Shown here: piece after piece, positions 1 through 5,824 of the stretch
Position numbering within the stretch: position 1 is the first letter of the stretch
Layout: every line of letters begins with the position of its first letter
Assembly (NCBI GenBank): GCA_024404655.1
Contig: JAKSPR010000046.1
Span: 1 to 12,397, forward strand
Source of the DNA: Clostridia bacterium
GTDB lineage: Bacteria; Bacillota; Clostridia; Oscillospirales; CAG-272
Direction: 5' to 3'
Length of the DNA stretch: 12,397 bases
Notes under the pieces: generated by a model
Told to the model about the DNA's origin: nothing
The model's input: the letters and a program-made list of their open reading frames with translations, nothing else
Databases searched by the model: none
Translations under genes and position numbers: made by a program

Positions 1-80
1 GTGCTGCTACGGTCATCTCTGCGATGGGCGCAGGTAAGACTGCGGCTAAGGCGATTGATGAGTACTTATCCAAGAAGTAA
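1..80 (+). CDS. gltA: C-terminal end of glutamate synthase small subunit-type NAD(P)H oxidoreductase (partial)
   Basis: The gene enters from the left edge; the first complete codon is at 3 and the TAA stop is at 78-80, leaving 25 residues. They read AATVISAMGAGKTAAKAIDE and then YLSKK. This is the typical tail of the NADPH-dependent glutamate synthase beta-type subunit (GltA/GltD, also SudA-like flavoproteins), where the GA-A-TVI-AMG-GK-AA-AIDEYL helix closes the FAD-binding domain. The family supplies electrons from NAD(P)H through FAD and Fe-S centres to glutamate synthesis or related reactions. Only the tail is visible, so the exact subfamily is open. A structured repeat begins about 17 nt after the stop and a hairpin terminator candidate lies at 281-315. 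Confidence 0.7.
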   Translation, partial: AATVISAMGAGKTAAKAIDEYLSKK

Positions 81-96
81 GTAACGGCAGCAAAAC

Positions 97-250
97 GCCG
101 AAAGTTTTGGTCAAGCTTTTTCAAAAGCTTGCGGTTTCCAAAGGCGGAGCCTTGGTCGAGGCCCGCAGGCCTCGAAACACTCTGACGCAAAAAAAGCGCT
201 ATTTCTCTTTGGTTACTTTCTCTTTTTTCAAGAGAAAAAGAGAAAGTAAC
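97..250 (+). repeat. Multi-hairpin interspersed-type repeat, left copy (sense to the upstream gene)
   Basis: Begins with CCGAAAGTTTTGGTC and contains four hairpins in order. A: 112-120 with 123-131, arms CAAGCTTTT, loop TC. B: 138-145 with 149-155, with one bulged A around loop GGA. C: 156-163 with 168-175, 8 perfect pairs, loop CGCA. D: 212-227 with 235-250, 16 perfect pairs, T-rich then A-rich. An inverted relative lies at 352-514 with the same hairpin order, and stems A and C there differ by paired changes on both arms. No coding potential is convincing here. It may be a high-copy intergenic repeat of this lineage or a 3'-UTR RNA element; function is unknown. Confidence 0.8.
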
Positions 251-280
251 ACATCTGGTTTGATATCGCTGAACAAGAAA

Positions 281-315
281 TCAGCCCCCGGAATTCTGAT
301 AGTTCCGGGGGCTGA
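281..315. terminator. Central bidirectional terminator-like hairpin
   Basis: Perfect 13-bp arms TCAGCCCCCGGAA (281-293) and TTCCGGGGGCTGA (303-315) around a 9-nt loop. On the plus strand it is followed by the modestly T-rich ATGTTTGTAATGCTTTG. On the minus strand it is followed by TTTCTTGTTC. It sits midway between two convergent genes and could end transcripts from both. The T tracts are poor, so termination strength is uncertain. Confidence 0.6.
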
Positions 316-351
316 ATGTTTGTAATGCTTTGTCAGTTCAAACCGACAGTT

Positions 352-514
352 TTTCCTTTTTTCTCTTCCTTTCTTGCGAAAGAGAAAAAAGGAAACGAAA
401 AAAGAGAAGACGCGCTTTCACCGTCAGGGCATTTCGACGCCTGCGGGCGTCGATTCAAGGCTCCGCCTTGAAAATCCGCGACCTTTTGAAAAAGGTCGAT
501 CAAAACTTTCGGTG
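352..514 (-). repeat. Multi-hairpin interspersed-type repeat, right copy (sense to aroQ)
   Basis: Read on the minus strand it begins CACCGAAAGTTTTGATCG and repeats the hairpin order of the left copy. A': 479-487 with 490-498 (CGACCTTTT/AAAAGGTCG). B': 454-461 with 465-472 (8 perfect pairs). C': 434-441 with 446-453 (8 perfect pairs; minus-strand loop CGCA, as in the left copy). D': 352-367 with 380-395 (16 perfect pairs). It starts about 21 nt beyond the aroQ stop. Compared with the left copy, stem bases change in pairs that keep the helices, while the CGCA and GGA loops are unchanged. Confidence 0.8.
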
Positions 515-534
515 AGGGGGCGTCCTGTCCAGCT

Positions 535-996
535 TTAGTGCTTATCCTCGAGTCTCGGCGGGTTCTGTCCAAGTCTGAACGCAAGTGCGGTCAATGCGAG
601 ATCATAACTATCCGCCCCAAATCCCGAAATCTGTCCGATACACACCGGTGCGATCACAGATGTATGTCTGAATTCCTCTCTCGCATGAATATTAGACAAA
701 TGCACCTCCACGACCGGAATCTTGATCGCGGAAATCGCGTCTCTGATGGCATAAGACGTATGTGTATACGCCCCCGCGTTCAGAATTACGCCGGAGCACT
801 CCAGTCTCGCTGCGTGCAGGATATCAATGAGTTCTCCCTCATGGTTCGACTGTGCAAACACCAGTTCAAATCCCATTTCCTCCGCTGCAGAGCTTAAATG
901 CGCGCAGATCTGGTCCAGCGACTGGGAGCCGTACACGCCGGGTTCTCTCTCTCCCAGCAGATTCAGATTCGGGCCATTCAGTACAAGAATTTTCAT
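535..996 (-). CDS. aroQ: 3-dehydroquinate dehydratase, type II
   Basis: 153 residues, the usual size for this cytosolic dodecameric enzyme, which converts 3-dehydroquinate to 3-dehydroshikimate in the shikimate pathway. It opens [20 protein letters not shown]. Expected active-site residues are present: R17 and Y22 on the lid loop (REPGVYG), N73 in [12 protein letters not shown]99 in [15 protein letters not shown], and R110. I chose the ATG at 994-996 because the family starts with [11 protein letters not shown] and an AAGGA box lies about 10 nt upstream. An in-frame upstream extension would run back through the -10 region of the promoter. Single gene with its own sigma-A-like promoter at 1061-1089; convergent to the gltA tail. 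Confidence 0.95.
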   Translation of the reverse strand: MKILVLNGPNLNLLGEREPGVYGSQSLDQICAHLSSAAEEMGFELVFAQSNHEGELIDILHAARLECSGVILNAGAYTHTSYAIRDAISAIKIPVVEVHLSNIHAREEFRHTSVIAPVCIGQISGFGADSYDLALTALAFRLGQNPPRLEDKH

Positions 997-1060
997 TTCA
1001 GTATCGTTCCTTTCTCTCCGGGCGTCTCTCATTCTGCCCGGCATTATTCCATTCCTATTC

Positions 1061-1089
1061 AGTATACTACATGTCTGTGAACAATGCAA
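1061..1089 (-). promoter_or_regulatory. Sigma-A-type promoter of aroQ
   Basis: On the minus strand, TTGCAT (1084-1089), a 17-bp spacer and TATACT (1061-1066). Transcription would start near 1054, giving a leader of about 58 nt before the aroQ ATG. It lies back to back with the importer promoter; the two -35 boxes are about 31 bp apart. Confidence 0.75.
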
Positions 1090-1120
1090 GCAGAAATTGT
1101 TGAACCGAATATGAAAAATC

Positions 1121-1149
1121 TTGATTTTCCTGCCCTATGGTGCTATAAT
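1121..1149 (+). promoter_or_regulatory. Sigma-A-type promoter of the ABC importer operon
   Basis: TTGATT (1121-1126), 17-bp spacer, TATAAT (1144-1149). The predicted start is near 1156, with a leader of about 58 nt containing a short TCCGC/GCGGA hairpin before the ribosome binding site. No clear operator palindrome overlaps the boxes, although a sugar-responsive regulator would be expected for this kind of operon. Confidence 0.75.
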
Positions 1150-1213
1150 AAAATATAATATCCCATTTTCCGCCCGCGTTTTCAAGCGGAGCGGTGAGAA
1201 AGGTGCATCTGCC

Positions 1214-2107
1214 ATGGAGAAAAAAAACGGCCTCAAAGGCTGGCTCTATCTTCTTCCTGCGATCGTGTTCCTCGGTGTGTTCATGATCTATCCCCTCGTT
1301 GACGTCTTTGTCTATTCCTTTGAAGAAGGCTACAACTCCGCCTCCCAGACCTTCTTCGGGACGGGTACCTACAACTATTCCTACGTTCTGCACGATCCCT
1401 ATTTCTTGCAAGCGCTGAAAAACACCTTCATCCTTGTCATCATCACGGTACCGCTGTCAACGACCCTTGCTCTGCTCATCTCCCTTGCGCTGAGCTCCAT
1501 TACAAAGCTGAAGCACTTCTTCCAGACGGTGTTCTTTCTGCCTTACGTGACGAACACCCTGGCCGTTGGCCTTGTCTTTATGATCCTTTTCAAAAAGACC
1601 GCCTATTCGGAGGGCATGATCAATCTGCTGATCAACTTCTTCGGCGGGAACTCCGTGGACTTCATCGACGGTCCCTACTGGGCGAAAATGCTGGTGCTGT
1701 GCATCTACACGGTCTGGATCGTCATGCCCTTCAAAATTCTGATTCTGACGGGTGCGCTTGCCTCGGTCAATCAGAACTACTACGATGCAGCGCGGGTGGA
1801 CGGTACCTCCCGCACGCGGATCTTCTTCAAAATCACCCTGCCGATGATTTCTCCGATGGTCTTCTATCTGATCATCACGGGCTTCATCGGAGCCTTCAAA
1901 GCCTACAGTGATGCAGTTGCGCTGTTCGGTGTCGATCTGAATGCGGCGGAAATGAACACCATCGTCGGTTACATCTACGACATGCTCTACGGCAACAGCG
2001 GCGGTTATCCCTCCTACGCCTCCGCCGCGGCGATCATCCTCTTTGCGGTGGTGCTGACCATCACCTGCATCAATCTCTCCGTCAGCAAAAAGCACGTCCA
2101 CTATTAA
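1214..2107 (+). CDS. Carbohydrate-type ABC importer permease, MalF/UgpA-like
   Basis: 297 residues, typical of CUT1-family inner permease subunits. An N-terminal helix (about residues 10-35, WLYLLPAIVFLGVF) is followed by roughly five more membrane segments. The EAA loop that docks the ATPase is at residues 189-210 (YYDAARVDG then IFFKITLP), with its conserved glycine. I start at ATG 1214, preceded by GAGAAAGGTG; the longer in-frame reading from TTG at 1121 starts on the promoter -35 box and is rejected. First gene of a permease-permease-binding protein operon. The substrate cannot be read from sequence; sugars, oligosaccharides or glycerol phosphate derivatives are the usual cargo. No ATP-binding subunit is present in the window. 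Confidence 0.93.
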   Translation: MEKKNGLKGWLYLLPAIVFLGVFMIYPLVDVFVYSFEEGYNSASQTFFGTGTYNYSYVLHDPYFLQALKNTFILVIITVPLSTTLALLISLALSSITKLKHFFQTVFFLPYVTNTLAVGLVFMILFKKTAYSEGMINLLINFFGGNSVDFIDGPYWAKMLVLCIYTVWIVMPFKILILTGALASVNQNYYDAARVDGTSRTRIFFKITLPMISPMVFYLIITGFIGAFKAYSDAVALFGVDLNAAEMNTIVGYIYDMLYGNSGGYPSYASAAAIILFAVVLTITCINLSVSKKHVHY

Positions 2108-2126
2108 GAAAGGAGGCACAACTTCC

Positions 2127-2990
2127 ATGAATCCCGATTCCAAAGACAAGCGCTTAAAAGCCGGACGCACGGCGCTGCACGTCTTTCTCTATTTCTTCCT
2201 CGGCGTCTGGGCTGTGATCGTCCTGTTCCCCTTTTACTGGATGGTGCTGTCCTCCGTCAAGAGCTACGCCTCCTACAACGCCGAATACATTCCGAAATTC
2301 TTTACCCTCTCCCCGACCTTACAGAACTACGTTGACGCCTTTACCGCCGTTCCTCTGGCGCGGTATTTCCTCAACACCCTGATCTTCACCCTTGCCACCA
2401 CGGCGATCATGCTGTTTGTCACGGTGCTTGCGGCCTTTGCTTTTGCGCGGCTGGAGTTCCGCGGGCGTGATCTCGCCTTTACCCTGTTTTTAGCCCTCAT
2501 GATGATCCCAAACGAACTTGTCATCATCACCAACTTCGTCACCGTGACGGACATGGGCATGCGCAACACCTTCCCCGGTCTCATTCTGCCGTCGGTGGCC
2601 TCGGTCTTCTATATCTACCTGCTCAAAGAGAACTTTGCGCAGGTGCCGGACGAGCTATACTATGCTTCCAAAGTGGACGGAACCTCGGACCTCAAATATC
2701 TGTTCCGCGTGCTGATTCCAATCTGCCGTCCCACCCTTGTCACCGTCACGATCCTCAAAGTCATCGAGTGCTGGAACGCCTACGTCTGGCCCCGTCTGAT
2801 CACCGATGACGAATCCTATTTCCTTGTATCAAACGGCATTCAGGCCATCCGGGAAAACGGCTTCGGACGGGAGAACATCCCCGCCATGATGGCCGCGGTG
2901 GTGGTCATTTCCGTGCCGCTGATCATTCTGTTCCTCATCTTCCGCAAAAAGATCATGGAAGGCGTTTCGAGAGGAGGCATCAAGGGATGA
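2127..2990 (+). CDS. Carbohydrate-type ABC importer permease, MalG/UgpE-like
   Basis: 287 residues with a first helix at about 17-38 (LHVFLYFFLGVWAVIVLFPF then YWM), the FPFYWM-like signature of MalG/UgpE/AraQ-type permeases, and about six membrane segments in all. The EAA loop is at residues 178-198 (YYASKVDGTSDLKYLF then RVLIP). It partners with the upstream permease to form the translocation pore. A perfect AGGAGG (2111-2116) lies 10 nt before the ATG. The intergenic gap to the first permease is 19 bp, and the stop overlaps the start of the binding protein gene (ATGA at 2987-2990), so translational coupling is likely. Confidence 0.93.
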   Translation: MNPDSKDKRLKAGRTALHVFLYFFLGVWAVIVLFPFYWMVLSSVKSYASYNAEYIPKFFTLSPTLQNYVDAFTAVPLARYFLNTLIFTLATTAIMLFVTVLAAFAFARLEFRGRDLAFTLFLALMMIPNELVIITNFVTVTDMGMRNTFPGLILPSVASVFYIYLLKENFAQVPDELYYASKVDGTSDLKYLFRVLIPICRPTLVTVTILKVIECWNAYVWPRLITDDESYFLVSNGIQAIRENGFGRENIPAMMAAVVVISVPLIILFLIFRKKIMEGVSRGGIKG

Positions 2991-4597
2991 AATTTTCAAA
3001 GATTTCCGCAGCCCTTTTGTCCTCTGTGCTTCTTCTGCCCGCGCTGCTCACCGGCTGCCACGGCTCCCGGGGACTGGACGCTTTTGCAATTCCGGAGGAT
3101 TTTGATCCTTCAGCCTCTTATGAGATCACCTTCTGGGCAAAGAACGATACGAACATCACACAGGTGAATATCTACAACGACGCCATAGCCTCCTTTGAAG
3201 CGCTGTATCCGAATATCCATGTGAACATGCGTCTCTATACGGACTACGCCCGCATCTACAACGATGTCATCACCAACATCGCCACCCAGACCACCCCCAA
3301 CGTCTGCATCACCTATCCCGACCACATCGCAACGTATATGACGGGCGACAACGTCGTTGTTCCGCTGGACGATCTGATGGCGGATCCGCTCTACGGCCTC
3401 GGCGGCAGTGCGCTGCGCTTTGACGGCCCCACGCAGACGGAGATCGTTCCCCAGTTCCTCGACGAAGGCATCCTCTCCGGAGCTCACTATGCCCTGCCCT
3501 ATATGCGCTCGACAGAAGCCTGCTACGTCAACAAAACCTACGTGGAAACCCTCGGCTACACTCTCCCCGAGACCCTGACGTGGGACTTTATCTGGGAAGT
3601 CTCCGATGCGGCCGCCGCGCAGGATGAAGACGGGACCTACCTTGTGAACGGTCAGAAGGTCATGATCCCCTTCATCTACAAGTCCACGGACAACATGATG
3701 ATCCAGTATCTGCGCCAGACAGGCGCGGGCTATTCCGACTGGGACGGCAATATTGCGATCTTCAACGACACGACGAAGGATTTTCTTTATACCGTTGCGG
3801 AGCACACCGGACGCGGTGCGTTCTCCACGTTCAAAATTTCCAGTTATCCCGCGAACTTTCTGAACGCCGGACAGTGCATCTTCGCCATCGACTCCACTGC
3901 CGGTGCGACGTGGATGGGCTCCGATGCGCCTCTGGTGGATATCAGCCGCGAATCCCTCGTTCCCTTTGAAACGGCGGTCATGACGATTCCGCAGGCTGAT
4001 CCCGATCATCCGCAGATGATCTCCCAGGGTCCTTCTGTCTGCGTCTTCAACAAGCGCGACAGCGGTGAAGTGCTGGCATCATGGCTCTTTGCCCAGTATC
4101 TGCTCACAAACGGTGTGCAGATTCCCTACGCCCAGACCGAAGGTTATGTCCCTGTCACGACCAAAGCCCAGGATAATCCCGTCTATCAGGATTATCTCTC
4201 CCGGGCGGGGGAGGACAATTCCATGTACTACGATATCAAGATCAAAGCGTCGGAATTGCTCCTTGCCCACACAAATGACACCTTCATCACCCCGGTCTTC
4301 AACGGCTCTGCCTCCCTGCGCAGTGCGGCGGGACAGATGATCGAAAACGTCACCAAATCCATCCGCCGCAAAGAAACTGTGGATGATGACTACATGGTGC
4401 GTCTTTATGACGATGTGACCTCCCTCTACCGTCTGGACAGTGCATCCGGTTCTGCCTCCGGCAGAAAAGAGCTCGGGCCGCTTCCCGGTGCCTCCGCTGC
4501 GCTGCTTTCCGTGCTCGCCGGTGCATGGGTGCTGCTCGGCATCTACAACGGCGCGGATATTTTGAAAGAAAAACGGCACAAAAAGGAAAAAAAGTAA
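2987..4597 (+). CDS. Extracellular solute-binding lipoprotein with C-terminal membrane helix
   Basis: 536 residues, longer than the usual 420-460 for CUT1 binding proteins. The N-terminus is a lipoprotein signal (MKFSKISAALLSSVLLLPAL, lipobox LTGC, lipidated Cys24). The body fits the family-1 solute-binding fold: YEITFWAKND near the start, then FEALYPNIHVN and a late EGYVPVTTKA segment. Unusually, residues 500-522 are a hydrophobic helix (about GASAALLSVLAGAWVLLGIY) followed by a strongly basic tail, KEKRHKKEKK. This predicts anchoring at both ends, with the tail in the cytoplasm. AGGAGG at 2972-2977 serves the ATG at 2987, which overlaps the preceding stop. Third gene of the operon; the substrate is unknown. 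No terminator is evident after it. Confidence 0.9.
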   Translation: MKFSKISAALLSSVLLLPALLTGCHGSRGLDAFAIPEDFDPSASYEITFWAKNDTNITQVNIYNDAIASFEALYPNIHVNMRLYTDYARIYNDVITNIATQTTPNVCITYPDHIATYMTGDNVVVPLDDLMADPLYGLGGSALRFDGPTQTEIVPQFLDEGILSGAHYALPYMRSTEACYVNKTYVETLGYTLPETLTWDFIWEVSDAAAAQDEDGTYLVNGQKVMIPFIYKSTDNMMIQYLRQTGAGYSDWDGNIAIFNDTTKDFLYTVAEHTGRGAFSTFKISSYPANFLNAGQCIFAIDSTAGATWMGSDAPLVDISRESLVPFETAVMTIPQADPDHPQMISQGPSVCVFNKRDSGEVLASWLFAQYLLTNGVQIPYAQTEGYVPVTTKAQDNPVYQDYLSRAGEDNSMYYDIKIKASELLLAHTNDTFITPVFNGSASLRSAAGQMIENVTKSIRRKETVDDDYMVRLYDDVTSLYRLDSASGSASGRKELGPLPGASAALLSVLAGAWVLLGIYNGADILKEKRHKKEKK

Positions 4598-4605
4598 AAA
4601 ATATC

Positions 4606-4634
4606 TTGACTTTATCATTCCGATACGCTATAAT
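4606..4634 (+). promoter_or_regulatory. Strong sigma-A-type promoter of the OB-fold lipoprotein gene
   Basis: TTGACT (4606-4611), 17-bp spacer, TATAAT (4629-4634): one mismatch to consensus, with A/T-rich flanks. It begins 8 nt after the binding-protein stop, so the next gene has its own transcript and may also receive read-through from the importer operon. Confidence 0.85.
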
Positions 4635-4641
4635 AAATATA

Positions 4642-4669
4642 TTCAGAACGAAAAATAAGCCGTTCTGAA
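4642..4669 (+). promoter_or_regulatory. 5'-terminal mRNA hairpin
   Basis: TTCAGAACG (4642-4650) and CGTTCTGAA (4661-4669) pair over 9 bp around a 10-nt loop. The predicted transcription start is near 4641, so the transcript would begin with this stem. Such 5' stems are known to protect mRNAs from end-dependent decay; that role here is inferred. Confidence 0.55.
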
Positions 4670-4699
4670 AATCAAATATTGCATGAGGAGAACTTCAAA

Positions 4700-5407
4700 A
4701 TGAAAAAGTTTCTCGCATTGATCCTTGCAGTCGTCATGCTGTTCGCTATGGTCAGCTGCGGCGCAGAGAAGACCGAAGCCCCCGATGTCAAGTCCGAAGG
4801 TGTTATGACCTACGCTGAATATGCAGCAGCCGCTCTCGACGCTCCCGTTGTGATCGAGACCTACGTTCAGGCTAAGCAGTCCTGGTGGGACAACAAGGCT
4901 ACCGTCTATACTCAGGACAAGGACGGCGCATACTTCCTTTACAACATGACCTGCTCCGAAGAAGACTACGCAAAGCTGGTTCCCGGCACCAAGATCAAGG
5001 TCACCGGTTTCAAGGCTGAGTGGGCAGGCGAAATCGAAGTCGCTGAAGGCGCTACCTTCGAGATCATCCCCGGCGCTACCTATGTTGCTCCCGCTTTTGA
5101 TGCGACCGCTCTGCTCGGCACCGACGATCTCATCAAGCACCAGAACGAGTTTGTTTCCTTCAAGGGTCTGACCGTTGACTCCATCGAGTTCAAGAACGGC
5201 GAGCCCGGCGATGACATCTATGTCAACGTCAAGAAGGGTGAAGACGTTTACGGCTTCTGTGTTGAGTTCTATCTGACCGGCGCAGACACCGACGTCTACA
5301 AGGCAGTTTCTGCTCTGAACGCAGGCGATGTTGTTGATATCGAAGGTTTCCTTTACTGGTACAACGGTGTCAACACCCACATTACTTCCTGCACTGCAGC
5401 AAAGTAA
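4700..5407 (+). CDS. Secreted lipoprotein with two OB-fold-like halves
   Basis: 235 residues. A lipoprotein signal (MKKFLALILAVVMLFAMVSC, Cys20) leads to two beta-rich halves. Residues about 35-108 contain APVVIETYVQAK, ATVYTQDKDGAYFLYN and LVPGTKIKVTGF. Residues about 130-235 contain NEFVSFKGLTVDSIE, DDIYVNV and LNAGDVVDIEGFLYWYNG. The pattern of two five-stranded halves each ending in a G-x-VxVxG strand fits tandem OB folds, common in unnamed Firmicutes lipoproteins; the ligand is unknown. I use ATG 4700 (GAGGAGA just upstream) rather than the in-frame TTG at 4679. Codon use is strongly biased (almost only AAG for Lys; many GCT, GGT and GTT), which together with the promoter, 5' stem and terminator suggests high expression. 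Confidence 0.85.
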   Translation: MKKFLALILAVVMLFAMVSCGAEKTEAPDVKSEGVMTYAEYAAAALDAPVVIETYVQAKQSWWDNKATVYTQDKDGAYFLYNMTCSEEDYAKLVPGTKIKVTGFKAEWAGEIEVAEGATFEIIPGATYVAPAFDATALLGTDDLIKHQNEFVSFKGLTVDSIEFKNGEPGDDIYVNVKKGEDVYGFCVEFYLTGADTDVYKAVSALNAGDVVDIEGFLYWYNGVNTHITSCTAAK

Positions 5408-5430
5408 TTTCTGAGTATTCAGATCACGAA

Positions 5431-5464
5431 AAGTCCCGGCAATCGCCGGGGCTTTTTTGTTTTT
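5431..5464 (+). terminator. Rho-independent terminator of the lipoprotein gene
   Basis: AAGTCCCGGC (5431-5440), loop AATC, GCCGGGGCTT (5445-5454): a 10-bp stem with one G-T pair, followed by a long T run (CTTTTTTGTTTTT). Lies 24 nt after the stop. Confidence 0.9.
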
Positions 5465-5480
5465 CAGATGGCAAGATTTG

Positions 5481-5695
5481 TTTCTGCCCTCGGCGTGCTT
5501 TGGATTTTGGCCCGGCTTCGGGGGGGGACCGGTGGTAAACTTAAACCTGTCTGTGCTGTTACCATCCCCGCCAATACCCACCATTGGCACAAATCAGGAG
5601 AGGATGCCCCGCGAAGACTGCAAGGGCGACCGCAAAGCCCTTGCCGGTCACACCACCGAGACCGGTGGTAAGCTAAAATGGGTCGAGGGCAGAAA
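5481..5695. other. Orphan structured intergenic element (repeat or candidate ncRNA)
   Basis: The region between the terminator at 5431-5464 and the metY promoter contains no credible gene. A 12-bp perfect inverted repeat (TTTCTGCCCTCG at 5481-5492, CGAGGGCAGAAA at 5684-5695) encloses several smaller perfect hairpins. These are 5570-5575/5583-5588 (GCCAAT/ATTGGC), nested in 5563-5567/5602-5606 (CATCC/GGATG); 5620-5627/5637-5644 (GCAAGGGC/GCCCTTGC); and 5652-5658/5663-5669 (ACCACCG/CGGTGGT). A direct repeat GACCGGTGGTAA recurs at 5527 and 5660. It matches no riboswitch, 6S, RNase P or SRP signature that I can recognise on either strand. Strand is unassigned. Positions 5696-5752 hold nothing I can recognise. 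Confidence 0.55.
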
Positions 5696-5752
5696 ACCGG
5701 CCCAACGAACCCTGTTTTCTCATAGTAACATCCTCTACTTTGCCCTTTTCCA

Positions 5753-5781
5753 TTGACAAACCACCCGAAATCATGTATAAT
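5753..5781 (+). promoter_or_regulatory. Consensus sigma-A promoter of metY-metA
   Basis: TTGACA (5753-5758), 17-bp spacer, TATAAT (5776-5781): both hexamers match consensus exactly. The start near 5788 gives a leader of only about 37 nt. There is therefore no room for a SAM riboswitch or T-box between promoter and metY, and the structured element at 5481-5695 lies upstream of this promoter. Confidence 0.9.
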
Positions 5782-5824
5782 CATACAAAATACACCCAGA
5801 TTTTCAGCAAGGAGAGAAAACACC

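Noticed and set aside
97..514. Insertion sequence or transposon with terminal inverted repeats
   Set aside because: The inverted copies enclose only a terminator-like hairpin; there is no transposase and no target-site duplication that I can see.
107..584. Short reading frames across the 81-534 spacer on both strands
   Set aside because: They coincide with the repeat hairpins, are low complexity (Lys/Arg/Phe/Ser runs), and lack ribosome binding sites.
1121..1213. N-terminal extension of the first permease from TTG at 1121
   Set aside because: It begins in the promoter -35 box and spans the -10; the ATG at 1214 has a ribosome binding site and begins the expected permease N-terminus.
5481..5695. 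6S RNA, RNase P RNA or SRP RNA
   Set aside because: The closing stem is suggestive of 6S, but the two sides of the centre do not pair as one long hairpin; no RNase P or SRP signature sequences are seen.
5465..5824. SAM-I, cobalamin or T-box riboswitch upstream of metY
   Set aside because: None of the core motifs I know for these classes is present on either strand, and the consensus metY promoter lies downstream of the structured part.
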